Positions 1-7,750 of a stretch of DNA of 22,430 bases are shown in pieces. Both the position numbers and the translations under genes were made by a program. Under the pieces are notes generated by a model that searched no databases, was not told the DNA's origin, and saw nothing but the letters and a program-made list of their open reading frames with translations. The DNA comes from a bacterium (GTDB lineage: Bacteria > Elusimicrobiota > Elusimicrobia > UBA1565 > UBA9628), in the NCBI GenBank assembly GCA_021796015.1, contig JAJYOT010000029.1:1-22430 (forward strand). Direction: 5' to 3'. Within the stretch, counting starts at the first letter, position 1, and the number at the start of each line of letters is the position of its first letter.

Positions 1-534
1 AGCTACGAGATTGATTTAAAAGAGGCCCTACGGAACGCCGGACGTTTGGTCAAAGAGGGCGGAGCCCAGGCGGTTAAAATCGAAGGCGGCGGTTTTGTCG
101 CGGGTATTGTCCGGGAACTTTTGAGAGTCCATATTCCGGTTATGGGACATTTGGGCCTCACTCCTCAATCGGTCAATCGCTTAGGGGGATATAAAGTTCA
201 GGGAAAAGATCCCAAAACCGCGAAACAGATTTTGGAAGACGCAAAAGCTCTTGAGAAAGCCGGGGCTTTTGCCGTTGTTCTTGAATGCGTTCCGGCCGAT
301 TTGGCAAAGAAAATTACCGCGAGTCTTTCCATCCCCACAATTGGAATTGGAGCGGGGATTCATTGCGACGGGCAAATTTTGGTTTCTGATGATTTGTGGG
401 GAATTTCCAAAGGCCCCACCCTTAAATTCGTCAAACGCTACGCTCATCTTCGGGAAACGATGACTTCTTCGGCGCGCGAATATCTTAAGGACGTCAAAAA
501 AGGCGTTTTCCCCGGCAAGGAACACTCTTTCTAA
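1..534 (+). CDS. panB: 3-methyl-2-oxobutanoate hydroxymethyltransferase, 5' end missing
   Basis: This is the C-terminal two thirds (177 residues) of ketopantoate hydroxymethyltransferase. The enzyme adds a hydroxymethyl group from 5,10-methylene-THF to 2-oxoisovalerate, the first committed step of pantothenate and CoA synthesis in the cytoplasm. The frame is open from base 1 and starts in the conserved stretch EALRNAGRLVKEGGAQAVK. The VKIEGG motif (fragment residues 25-30) holds the Lys and Glu that match K112 and E114 of E. coli PanB. LECVP carries the Glu that matches E181. GIGAG and CDGQILV further on are also typical. About 85 N-terminal residues, including the Mg-binding aspartates, lie before the window. 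The TTG at 46 is internal and is not the start. Nine bases follow the stop before the next ORF begins, so it may be co-transcribed with the glycosyltransferases, although the functions are unrelated. Confidence 0.96.
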   Translation, partial: SYEIDLKEALRNAGRLVKEGGAQAVKIEGGGFVAGIVRELLRVHIPVMGHLGLTPQSVNRLGGYKVQGKDPKTAKQILEDAKALEKAGAFAVVLECVPADLAKKITASLSIPTIGIGAGIHCDGQILVSDDLWGISKGPTLKFVKRYAHLRETMTSSAREYLKDVKKGVFPGKEHSF

Positions 535-546
535 AAAACGAGTTTG

Positions 547-1545
547 ATGAAGGAACTCTGGACTGAAAAACCGCGGCGGATTCTGATATTCTATCCGCGC
601 CGAATCGGCGATTGGGTGGTTACCACTCCTTTTCTGCGCGGGCTTCGCCAAAAGTTTCCGGAAACTGAAATCGTCGCGGTTTGTTCAGCCAAAAGTGCCG
701 CGGTCATGCCGCTCATTCCTTTTATGAACAGCTTCCATGTTCTTGGGCGACCAGAAGATATCGGCCAAAATCTGCGGCTTTTGAAATTTCTGTTGACTTC
801 AGGAACCTGGGATCTCTATATTGATCTTGATCCCAATCCGGCTTTTTCCCGCGGCGGCTGGATTTTTTCGCATCTCATTTCTGCGCGGTATAAAGGAGGG
901 TTTTTAAGGAAAAAAAACGAGAGCTTCCAGATTCGCGTTCCAACCCCGGATAAGGATGAACCTATGCTTTCTCGCTATCAACGCATGGCCGATTTTCTCG
1001 GACTGCCTTATGAAATGCGAACGGAGTTGAAGATAAATTCAGAAGATTTAGATTTTGTCAGAAGCGAAATCACTGACCTAGAGAATCAATTCAGCAAGGG
1101 AAAGAAAGTTCTCATCCACCCCGGAGACTTAAAAAGAGAATCCGGGGCGCGCTGGCCGAGAGAGAAGTTTGTCGAGTTGGGAAAGCGGCTCAAAGAAGAT
1201 GGTTCTATTCTTTTTTTGTTGGCGGGCCCGGGAGAAAAAAATTTTATTGAAAGTCTCGCGCGAGATATGGGACTAGACTTGTCTTGCGTGGTTGGCCCGC
1301 GTCCATTAGGGGAAGCGGCGGCCTTTATGCTTCAGATGGATTTGTTTATCTCAAGTGTTGACGGCGCTTCTCATGTGGCCGGGGCGCTTGGGGTCTGCAC
1401 TTTTTCCATTTATACGGGTTCTGCCTGGCGGGTTTGGCGAATCCCTGGAGAACGTGATTTAGGCTTGGCCGGGGATTGGCATGATTGCCGGGGTGTTGAG
1501 GTCGAACAAGCGTATCAAGCGGTCAAGTCTATTCTGAGAAGATAA
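547..1545 (+). CDS. Glycosyltransferase family 9 (heptosyltransferase-like), first of a tandem pair
   Basis: This 332-residue protein has the two-domain GT-B layout of ADP-heptose:LPS heptosyltransferases (GT9, WaaC/WaaF/RfaF type). The N-terminal signature PRRIGDWVVTTPFLRGL (about residues 18-34) is the family's glycine-rich acceptor-side loop. IHPGDLKRESGARWP (around 195-209) and LLAGPGEKNF (around 225-235) form the nucleotide-sugar half. SSVDGASHVAGALG (around 270-283) matches the family's D-G-x-x-H sugar-donor motif. Proteins of this family usually add heptose or related sugars to the LPS core at the inner face of the cytoplasmic membrane. The sugar cannot be read from sequence. I chose ATG 547 over TTG 544, which is directly in front. 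No clear Shine-Dalgarno is visible. The next gene starts one base after the stop, so the two are surely one transcript. Confidence 0.9.
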   Translation: MKELWTEKPRRILIFYPRRIGDWVVTTPFLRGLRQKFPETEIVAVCSAKSAAVMPLIPFMNSFHVLGRPEDIGQNLRLLKFLLTSGTWDLYIDLDPNPAFSRGGWIFSHLISARYKGGFLRKKNESFQIRVPTPDKDEPMLSRYQRMADFLGLPYEMRTELKINSEDLDFVRSEITDLENQFSKGKKVLIHPGDLKRESGARWPREKFVELGKRLKEDGSILFLLAGPGEKNFIESLARDMGLDLSCVVGPRPLGEAAAFMLQMDLFISSVDGASHVAGALGVCTFSIYTGSAWRVWRIPGERDLGLAGDWHDCRGVEVEQAYQAVKSILRR

Positions 1546-1546
1546 C

Positions 1547-2581
1547 ATGAAACAAAAAACCCTCCTTCCACTCCTTCAAGCAATTCGCGCGGAGGAGATT
1601 CATTCGATTACGGTTGTTTGGATTGGGCGTCTTGGGGACGTGATTGTTGCAACCCCATTTTTGCGTGGTTTAAAAGAGCGCTTTCCGGCGGCGCGCATTC
1701 GTCTTTTAGTGAGTTACCGTTCGGCGGAAGTTCTTTCCCTAATTCCCTTTATTGATGAAGGGTTGGTTTTGGGAAAACCGACGGAAATAATACGGCACGC
1801 GAGTCTTTTTTACGCGCTTTTTCGTCCCTGCGACTTAGTGATAGATTTAAATCCCTCTTTCTCTAAAACGGCTTCTCTTTTGTGCCGGATGATGCGCGCT
1901 CCGTTTAAATTGTCGTTTGAGAAAACCCGCGCCAAGGAAATTTATAATTATGCCGTCTCTCGCGCGGAGGATGAGGAGCCGATGCTAAGGCGCTATGAGC
2001 GTTTGGCGCAGGCGTTAGGCGCGCCTTATGAACCGCGTTTGGAACTTTCCGTCTCCCAAGACGACCGTGTTCAAGCGAACCAAATTTTTGATTCGCTGCC
2101 GAAAAGACAAGGCGCTTCTTTTCGGATTCTTGTTCACATGGGAAATTTTAAGCGCGAAAGTTCTTGTTGGCGGGGAGACTTTTTTACGCGCCTAATTAAA
2201 GAGATTCTTGAGAACACAGCCGTGGATGTTTATTGTCTGGCGGGGCCCGGAGAAAAACAAAAAACGCAAGAAATATTAAATCAAGCGGCTTTATCTATTC
2301 CCGTTATCAGTTCCGTTCCCTTGGGGGTTCTTGCGGCCTTAATGGGAAAGATGAATTTGTTTTTTTGCAATACGACCGGAACGACCCATCTGGCTATTGC
2401 CGTTGGGACTCCTACCTTTGCCATCCATACTGGTTATACCTATGCTATTTGGAATACCGGAGGGAAAAAAGATTATGCTTTCAAAAGCGAGGATTGGAAT
2501 TCTTGCCGGGATGTCCCGTATGAAGAGATTAGGATTCCCCTTCTGGAGATGATTAAAAATTTGCAATATCCCAGGATTTAG
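1547..2581 (+). CDS. Glycosyltransferase family 9 (heptosyltransferase-like), second of a tandem pair
   Basis: This 344-residue GT9 protein is a diverged paralogue of the gene just before it. Shared landmarks are IGRLGDVIVATPFLRGL (about residues 26-42), LIPFIDEGLVLGKPTEI, VHMGNFKRESSCW (about 197-209), CLAGPGEKQ and the donor-site stretch CNTTGTTHLAIAVGTPTF (about 275-292). It has about 20 extra N-terminal residues. In the donor-site motif an NTTGTTH string replaces the more usual S-x-D-x-G-x-x-H, so specificity may differ from its neighbour. ATG 1547 follows the previous stop by a single base, which indicates translational coupling. The likely role is successive addition of core sugars to lipid A or another surface glycan, by family inference. 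A promoter for the downstream transketolase overlaps the last codons of this gene. Confidence 0.9.
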   Translation: MKQKTLLPLLQAIRAEEIHSITVVWIGRLGDVIVATPFLRGLKERFPAARIRLLVSYRSAEVLSLIPFIDEGLVLGKPTEIIRHASLFYALFRPCDLVIDLNPSFSKTASLLCRMMRAPFKLSFEKTRAKEIYNYAVSRAEDEEPMLRRYERLAQALGAPYEPRLELSVSQDDRVQANQIFDSLPKRQGASFRILVHMGNFKRESSCWRGDFFTRLIKEILENTAVDVYCLAGPGEKQKTQEILNQAALSIPVISSVPLGVLAALMGKMNLFFCNTTGTTHLAIAVGTPTFAIHTGYTYAIWNTGGKKDYAFKSEDWNSCRDVPYEEIRIPLLEMIKNLQYPRI

Positions 2582-2588
2582 TTATAAT
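2561..2588 (+). promoter_or_regulatory. Sigma70-type promoter for the split transketolase
   Basis: TTGCAA at 2561-2566 and a perfect TATAAT at 2583-2588 are separated by 16 bases. Transcription would start near 2595, about 40 bases before the transketolase ATG. The -35 box lies inside the end of the second glycosyltransferase gene. This is a consensus match by eye, without experimental support. Confidence 0.65.
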
Positions 2589-2634
2589 GGAATTGTAGAG
2601 TTAGTTGTGAAATGTCAGCGCGAGAGGTATTCTT

Positions 2635-3474
2635 ATGAGTAAGACGGTGGCAGTTGAAAATCAAGCAGCCGAGTTTAAACAAATCACAAAGCAGCTTCGA
2701 GTCGATATCATTCGCATGATTGAGGCGGCGGGGTCTGGGCATCCCGGCGGTTCCTTGTCGGTCATTGATTTGTTGACGGTTCTCTATCTGAAATTTTTAA
2801 AACATGATCCCAAACGTCCCGACTGGGCGGATCGAGATCGCTTGATTTTGTCGAAAGGCCACGCCTGTCCGGCTCTTTATGCGGTCATGGCTTATACCGG
2901 ATACTTCCCGAAGGAAAATCTAATGACGCTTAGAAAATTGGGAAGCTCGCTTCAGGGACACCCTGATCGCCTGCGTCTTCCGGGGATTGAGTTTTCAACC
3001 GGTTCCTTGGGACAAGGGCTTTCAGTCGGCTTGGGGATGGCGATGGCCGCCAAACTAGATAAGAAAGCTTTCAAAACCTACGTCATTTTGGGAGACGGGG
3101 AAATTCAAGAAGGTCAATGCTGGGAGGCTTTGATGGCGGCTCCAAAATTTAAATTGGATAATCTAGTTATGATTTTAGATCACAATAACGGGCAAATTGA
3201 TGGGCACGTCAATGAGGTTTTGCCGATAGATCCCATGGAAGATAAACTTAAATCTTTCGGATGGGAGGTTTCCGCTATTGACGGTCATGATTTTGCGCAA
3301 ATTGAAAAAGCCTTATCTCAAGCGCAGAAAGCGGGCCAGGTCCCGCATGCCATTATCGCAAAAACAGTCAAAGGCAAGGGCGTCAGCTTCATGGAAAACG
3401 CCATTGCCTGGCACGGAAAAGCCCCCAACAAAGAGGAAGCGGACCGCGCCGTGGAGGAAATACTCAATGCCTAA
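2635..3474 (+). CDS. Transketolase, N-terminal (ThDP-binding) subunit
   Basis: This 279-residue protein is the first half of transketolase, made as a separate chain. The full enzyme moves two-carbon units between ketose and aldose phosphates in the non-oxidative pentose phosphate pathway. The PP (thiamine diphosphate-binding) domain is complete. It shows GSGHPGG (residues 34-39, with the His that contacts the cofactor), SKGH (73-76), QGHP (108-110), GSLGQGL (123-129), and the ThDP/Mg motif from GDGE (153-156) to NN (184-185). GAGAGG at 2622-2627 lies seven bases before ATG 2635 and fixes the start. The next gene overlaps the last eight bases in another frame. Split transketolases are well known in archaea and many bacteria. 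The two chains should assemble into a functional unit. Confidence 0.95.
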   Translation: MSKTVAVENQAAEFKQITKQLRVDIIRMIEAAGSGHPGGSLSVIDLLTVLYLKFLKHDPKRPDWADRDRLILSKGHACPALYAVMAYTGYFPKENLMTLRKLGSSLQGHPDRLRLPGIEFSTGSLGQGLSVGLGMAMAAKLDKKAFKTYVILGDGEIQEGQCWEALMAAPKFKLDNLVMILDHNNGQIDGHVNEVLPIDPMEDKLKSFGWEVSAIDGHDFAQIEKALSQAQKAGQVPHAIIAKTVKGKGVSFMENAIAWHGKAPNKEEADRAVEEILNA

Positions 3475-4408
3475 AGCAACTCGTGAATCATTTGGAGAAG
3501 CGCTCTCGGAGCTTGCTCCGAAAAACCCGCAACTTGTGGTTTTTGACGCGGATTTATCTAAATCCACGATGACCCAGGATTTCGCGAAGAAATTTCCTGA
3601 TCGCCATTTTGATTTTGGAATTGCCGAGCACAACATGATTGGCGCTGCAGCGGGCATGGCCTTGTGCGGAAAAGTTCCCTTTGCGGCGAGTTTTGCCTGT
3701 TTCTTAAGTGGGCGTCTTGAGAGTATTCGCATTGCCGTTGCCTACAATAAAACCAATGTGAAGTTGGTGGGAACGCATGCGGGGCTTGGAATTGGAGATG
3801 ACGGAGCTTCTCAAATGGGCCTTGAGGATATCGCGGCGATGAGGGCTCTTCCGAATATGGCGGTTTTGCAACCGGCTGATGCTGTTGAAACCAAGCAGGT
3901 GGTCGCCTGGGCCTTGGCGCATGAGGGGCCGGTTTATTTGCGGTTGACTCGCCAAAAACTTGAAGACGTTCATGACGCTGGATACCATTTTGCCTTTGGA
4001 GTTCCGGATGTCGTTTGGGAGCCGGAATCAAAACCGCGCCATTATCAAACGACAATTTTCGCTTCCGGTGGGACGGTGGGGCCCGCTGTTTCTGCGGCAA
4101 AAACTCTTTTGGAAAAAGGTTTTAAAGTCCGGGTTGTCAATGTTGCGACTCTGTCTCCATTCGGACCTGAATCCATTGAAAAATTCACGCTCGACAGTTC
4201 GCGTTTTGTGACTGTTGAAGATCACAATGTGAACGGTGGTTTAGGAGGAGCGGTCTGTGAAGCGGTGGCGGAAGTCGGAACGCCGATTCCAGTTGTAAAA
4301 TTGGGCGCGAGGTCTTTCGGAGAATCAGGAACAGGCGAGGAACTCTATCACAAACATGGCCTTTCCGCCCCGCATATTGTCGAGGCTTGTCTCAAAAACC
4401 TTGATTAA
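3467..4408 (+). CDS. Transketolase, C-terminal (pyrimidine-binding) subunit
   Basis: This 313-residue protein is the second half of the split transketolase. It holds the Pyr domain that contacts the aminopyrimidine of ThDP and the C-terminal domain. The catalytic Glu is E54 in GIAEHNMIGAAAGMA. THAG (103-106) is followed by GDDGASQMGLED (110-121). In this loop most bacterial enzymes have a T/S-H-Q motif, whereas this one has S-Q-M as in human transketolase. ATG 3467 has GGAGG at 3453-3457 nine bases upstream. It overlaps the previous stop by eight bases, which points to coupled synthesis of both chains. The frame is open upstream to 3278, but that stretch only re-reads the N-subunit gene. The overlap is not a frameshift, because each half has its own start, ribosome site and complete domains. 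Confidence 0.94.
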   Translation: MPKATRESFGEALSELAPKNPQLVVFDADLSKSTMTQDFAKKFPDRHFDFGIAEHNMIGAAAGMALCGKVPFAASFACFLSGRLESIRIAVAYNKTNVKLVGTHAGLGIGDDGASQMGLEDIAAMRALPNMAVLQPADAVETKQVVAWALAHEGPVYLRLTRQKLEDVHDAGYHFAFGVPDVVWEPESKPRHYQTTIFASGGTVGPAVSAAKTLLEKGFKVRVVNVATLSPFGPESIEKFTLDSSRFVTVEDHNVNGGLGGAVCEAVAEVGTPIPVVKLGARSFGESGTGEELYHKHGLSAPHIVEACLKNLD

Positions 4409-4423
4409 AAGAGGCTGATTCCG

Positions 4424-5674
4424 TTGAGATATTGGCTCTTCGACGGGAAAAGTCCGACCGGGCCTTTTGAGGAAGAAGAACTCAAAAATCTTCCCGGGTT
4501 TAACGCCAAAAGCCTCATTTGCCCAGAAAACGCTCAAAGCTCCAATCAATGGAAGCCGGCTCAGTATTATTTGATTAAGCCCCCGCCGCAAAAAGTGCGC
4601 GAAGAAGCTCAACTTCCTGAAAAAAATCGAATGGGACGCTTGGCTGAAATTGAAGAGGCCGAGACCGCGCAAAAAAAAGAAGAAAAAGCGACTCCAGCCT
4701 CCGCATCTCGAGAACAGAGTTCTCCGCCAAATAGGACCGGTCTTAAAATTCTTCTCGTTTCCTCTCTCCTTGCCTTGGCCGTTTATTTTTTTCCAAAGGC
4801 GCTTTCTTCTTTTCGCTCCCATTCTTTGCCGCTTAATTTGAGCTCCTCTTCAGAGACCCATCAGGATTTAAGCGCGAAAGCGCTCGAAATCGTCAAGAAT
4901 TTCCCCGTGTTACCTTCGGAGCGGACATACCCTGTTCAAATGGAGGATATTCTTGCGCCTTCAAAATGGAAAACGCCTAAGACCTTGGGTTCCTTGCTTG
5001 AGGCCAAAGCCTTAGGGGCTTTGGCCTTGGACGCTCTTATGATTTTAAAGGCGGAAGGCCTAAGCCCTATTTCAGGAGAAAAAGCTCTCGCTCAAAATGC
5101 CGATGCCTGGAAAAATTGGGGAGAAGCCTTTCTGAGTAAAAATTTAGCTTTTGAATGGGTGACTTTTTCTGTGTCCAATTCTAACTCCCATGTCCGAATA
5201 GAAGCGGCTTCCCCGATGCCTTGGTCGTTATCGGGGCGGAAAGATATTTTTGATTGTGATGTTCAAAATAAAACGGTCCAGCCTCTTAACTTCAACGCTT
5301 GGTTTGATTTAGATCCTCACGCGGCTCGAAAGTGGGCGAGGCAAAATGAATTTTTCTGGCAAAACATTAATGAGGAAATAACCTCTGCCCCGGCGTATTC
5401 TCTTAAAGAAATGGCTCAAAGAGGCGCAGTTCAAAAACCCCGGCCAAAAGAAGTGAAGAGAATTCATCCTCTAAAAGCAAAAGCCCTGCCTCAGCCTAAG
5501 GAGAAATACCAGATTTCAAAACCGGCTCCAACGCCCGCGCCTCAGGCCCCTCAAGGGAGCGCTCAGCACAAGAACGCCGCGAATATGAGTTTGGATGAAC
5601 TCAATAAATATCTCAAGCGCGGTCAAGGTCCGGGAAATCAGAATTCTGGTTCCAACTCTCCACAAAATCCTTAA
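4424..5674 (+). CDS. Single-pass membrane protein with N-terminal GYF-like (GYF_2) domain
   Basis: I do not recognise the whole 416-residue protein, but its parts can be described. Residues 2-50 look like a GYF_2/DUF4339 domain: YWLFDGKSPTGPF, then EEEL, then QWKPAQYY. This small fold is thought to bind peptides and is common at the cytoplasmic end of bacterial membrane proteins. Residues 56-90 are charged and Glu/Lys-rich. One transmembrane helix follows at about 107-124, preceded by Arg and Lys, so the N-terminus is likely inside. Residues 130-340 would be periplasmic and match nothing I know. Residues 340-390 are Lys/Pro/Ala-rich and the tail is Gly/Asn/Gln-rich. The start is TTG 4424, supported by GAGG at 4411-4414 and by the domain beginning at residue 2. 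It lies 15 bases after transketolase and is probably co-transcribed. Confidence 0.8.
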   Translation: MRYWLFDGKSPTGPFEEEELKNLPGFNAKSLICPENAQSSNQWKPAQYYLIKPPPQKVREEAQLPEKNRMGRLAEIEEAETAQKKEEKATPASASREQSSPPNRTGLKILLVSSLLALAVYFFPKALSSFRSHSLPLNLSSSSETHQDLSAKALEIVKNFPVLPSERTYPVQMEDILAPSKWKTPKTLGSLLEAKALGALALDALMILKAEGLSPISGEKALAQNADAWKNWGEAFLSKNLAFEWVTFSVSNSNSHVRIEAASPMPWSLSGRKDIFDCDVQNKTVQPLNFNAWFDLDPHAARKWARQNEFFWQNINEEITSAPAYSLKEMAQRGAVQKPRPKEVKRIHPLKAKALPQPKEKYQISKPAPTPAPQAPQGSAQHKNAANMSLDELNKYLKRGQGPGNQNSGSNSPQNP

Positions 5675-5678
5675 AAAT

Positions 5679-5729
5679 AGGGCCTAGAAAAGACCTAGGC
5701 CTTTAGTCCCAGGCGTGAGACTGGGTTTT
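5679..5729 (+). terminator. Probable tandem hairpin terminator
   Basis: Two stem-loops follow the GYF-domain gene. The first pairs GGCCTAG (5681-5687) with CTAGGCC (5695-5701) around a seven-base loop and is followed by TTT. The second pairs CCCAG (5708-5712) with CTGGG (5721-5725) and is followed by TTTT. The U-runs are short, so termination may be partial. Confidence 0.5.
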
Positions 5730-5745
5730 CGCTTATCATTAAGGT

Positions 5746-6723
5746 ATGAAGGAAATGATAGCGACAGTTCTTCTTCTCTGGGGAGTTTCTCCGGCGCAGG
5801 CGCAGTTAGGCGCGGTGATTCCTTCTAGCCCCGCAATCCCAGAAGTCCATCCGGCGCGCTTAGCTTCTTTAAAGGCTTCTGTTTCTACTCCCAATAAGAG
5901 CTTAAATCAAAGAGACAATCTTCAAGGGATCAAGAGTTGTCAAGGGGAAATGAGTTCCAAACATTTTGACTGCGTGAAGGGAAAAATAGCGAAACTAAGA
6001 AAAGAGAATGTTTTTAATCCAAAAAAATCCTCCAAGTTGTTGACGGCGAGACCTTCTCATTCTTATTGGTTCCACGCCTCGGCTTCTAAAAATGCGCCCT
6101 TAGCGTCTCAAGCTCGTTTTATCCAGTCAAATTCGCTTTTAAGTTCGGTTAAAAAATCTCATTTCAAAGTTCCACTTCCCTTCCTTAAACCTGCGCTCTC
6201 CCATAAAGATTCAGACCGCTCAGGTCGGATTAAGGATGAATTTCTATCGAGATTTAAAGGAGCCAAGTCTTACGCTCTTAAAATTCCCAATTACATTCAC
6301 GGTTTGATTGAACATTACGCAGGAAAATATTCCGTTGATTCTAACTTGGCTTTGGCGATGCTCAAGCAGGAAAGCGGGGGAAACCGTTACGCGGTTTCAA
6401 AGACGGGAGCCATGGGGCTTGGACAGCTCATGCCCGCCACGGCGCGCCGCTTTGGAGTTACAAATCCTTTTGACCCGAGGCAAAATATCGCGGGTATGAT
6501 TCGCTATTTAAGATTTTTAAAACAGAAATTTAATGGCGATAAGGTTTTGATGGTGGCGGCCTATAACAGCGGAGAGGGGAGAAAATCTTTTCGCTATGGG
6601 TTGATTCCGCGCTTCCATGAGACTATTGATTATGTGAGAAAGGTTTTTGGAAACTATTTCCGCCTGACGGGCGATAAAATTAATTATAGCGGCCGCATCG
6701 CTCCGTCTAAGCTCTCGGCTTAA
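5746..6723 (+). CDS. Secreted lytic transglycosylase (SLT/GH23 type)
   Basis: This 325-residue protein has a signal peptide (MKEM, hydrophobic LLLWGV, cleavage after AQA at about residue 19). A poorly conserved basic region follows to about residue 170, with C65 and C76 that could form a disulfide. The C-terminal domain (about 183-305) is a lytic transglycosylase, which cuts peptidoglycan glycan strands and forms 1,6-anhydro-muramic ends. The catalytic Glu is E209 in KQESGG. GAMGLGQLMPATA (221-233) and VAAYNSGEG (270-278) are the other family motifs. AAGG at 5741-5744 is too close to ATG 5746 but lies ten bases before ATG 5755, so translation may begin at residue 4. A TATCAT at 5734-5739 could be a -10 box, but no matching -35 is visible. 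The stop overlaps the convergent yraN stop by four bases, and no terminator is seen. Confidence 0.92.
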   Translation: MKEMIATVLLLWGVSPAQAQLGAVIPSSPAIPEVHPARLASLKASVSTPNKSLNQRDNLQGIKSCQGEMSSKHFDCVKGKIAKLRKENVFNPKKSSKLLTARPSHSYWFHASASKNAPLASQARFIQSNSLLSSVKKSHFKVPLPFLKPALSHKDSDRSGRIKDEFLSRFKGAKSYALKIPNYIHGLIEHYAGKYSVDSNLALAMLKQESGGNRYAVSKTGAMGLGQLMPATARRFGVTNPFDPRQNIAGMIRYLRFLKQKFNGDKVLMVAAYNSGEGRKSFRYGLIPRFHETIDYVRKVFGNYFRLTGDKINYSGRIAPSKLSA

Positions 6724-7058
6724 TCGAAGGCGTTTTCGATATGAGTCATGTTTTCCCCGTCAAAAGCGATGACGTCAAAGCGCGTGGGAGAGTCGAGGCA
6801 GTTTTTTTGAAGATAAAGAAGAGCGGTGCGCTTAATCTTTTCTCTCTTGGGGGCTTGGACCGTTTCTGCGGCAAGCCCAAATTCAGAAGAAGCGCGAGAG
6901 CGCACTTCCACAAACACAATCAAATCTTTTTGCCGCGCGATGAGGTCAATTTCCCCGCCTTTCCAACGAAAATTTCTTTGAAGAATTTGGTAGTTTTTTC
7001 CCGTGAGATAACGGGCCGCCTCGTCTTCTGATTTTTTGCCTTTGTCCTTGCGGTCCAT
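6720..7058 (-). CDS. yraN: UPF0102 family YraN-like putative endonuclease
   Basis: This 112-residue protein belongs to the UPF0102/YraN family, a small domain with the restriction-endonuclease-like fold. GGEIDLIARQ (residues 34-43) and VFVEVRSR (48-55) give the family's acidic pair D38 and E51. The biological role is not settled for most members. The length is normal for the family. It lies five bases after the rnhB stop, and rnhB-yraN neighbours are common in bacteria, which suggests a nucleic-acid maintenance role. It is the last gene of the leftward cluster and overlaps the convergent transglycosylase stop by four bases. ATG 7058 has no evident Shine-Dalgarno, so it may depend on coupling with rnhB. 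Confidence 0.92.
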   Translation of the reverse strand: MDRKDKGKKSEDEAARYLTGKNYQILQRNFRWKGGEIDLIARQKDLIVFVEVRSRASSEFGLAAETVQAPKREKIKRTALLYLQKNCLDSPTRFDVIAFDGENMTHIENAFD

Positions 7059-7063
7059 AGGGG

Positions 7064-7750
7064 CTAGGATATGAGCGCTTTGGCGACTGGGGCGTATGTT
7101 TTCCGGTGAACGGGAGAAGGTCCTAAAGATTTAAGCGCCTTTAAATGTTTAGCGGTCCCGTAGCCCTTATGTCTTGAGAATCCATATCCGGGAAACCTTC
7201 GGCTGATGGTTTCCATCCAGCGATCGCGGCAGACTTTGGCGATGATGGATGCGCAGGCAATGGCCAAGGATTTCTGATCTCCCTTGACGATCGCTTTTTG
7301 ATCGCCTTTGAAATCTGGAATAGCAAAAGGGCCGTCAATGAGAACGGGGGCGGCTTTAAACCTGGAAGCTTTTTGGGCTGCGCGCCTCATGGCCAGAAGA
7401 GTCGCTTTTAAAATATTAAGCCGGTCTATTTCAGAGGGATGCGCCCAGGCAACCGCAATTTTTTCGGCATGACGGCGGATATCCAAGAATAGACGACTTC
7501 TTTTCTGCGGGGTGAGCTTTTTTGAATCCTTGATTTCTTCGGAACTCGGGAAATCGTCTTTTTTGAGAAGAACGGCGGCAATAAAAACGGGGCCGGCCAG
7601 TGGGCCGCGCCCCGCTTCATCAATTCCGATGAGACAATCGGAACTAAAGACGCGCTTTAGTTCTCGATCGAAGTCTCTTGGGGTTTTATTTGGCGCTTCC
7701 AAGGACGGGAGCGGACTGAAGCTTTGCCTGTGCCGCATTGGCCGTTCCAT
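7064..7750 (-). CDS. rnhB: Ribonuclease HII
   Basis: Ribonuclease HII (228 residues from the first ATG) cuts the RNA strand of RNA-DNA hybrids and removes single ribonucleotides misinserted in [18 protein letters not shown] (around 42-56) supplies the first Asp-Glu pair. IDGPFAIPD supplies the third acidic residue and [13 protein letters not shown] the fourth, so the DEDD metal site looks complete. The core is normal but has about 40 residues before IDEAGRG, longer than E. coli. The start is uncertain. ATG 7750 lies 65 bases inside rplS with AAAGGA only two bases away. ATG 7738 has the same site at about 13 bases. TTG 7702 would shorten the overlap to 17 bases but has no ribosome site. All three read in the same frame. 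Confidence 0.93.
   Translation of the reverse strand: MERPMRHRQSFSPLPSLEAPNKTPRDFDRELKRVFSSDCLIGIDEAGRGPLAGPVFIAAVLLKKDDFPSSEEIKDSKKLTPQKRSRLFLDIRRHAEKIAVAWAHPSEIDRLNILKATLLAMRRAAQKASRFKAAPVLIDGPFAIPDFKGDQKAIVKGDQKSLAIACASIIAKVCRDRWMETISRRFPGYGFSRHKGYGTAKHLKALKSLGPSPVHRKTYAPVAKALIS

Noticed and set aside
181..651. 156-codon open frame on the minus strand opposite panB
   Set aside because: It covers the recognised panB and glycosyltransferase genes, and its product shows no family features.
3278..3474. Transketolase halves as one frameshifted gene
   Set aside because: Each half has its own start and Shine-Dalgarno and complete domains, the overlap is only eight bases, and split transketolase is a known arrangement.
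4325..4822. 165-codon open frame on the minus strand opposite the GYF-domain gene
   Set aside because: Phe/Arg-rich composition with a poly-Phe run comes from the Lys/Glu-rich coding of the real gene. No motif and no ribosome site.
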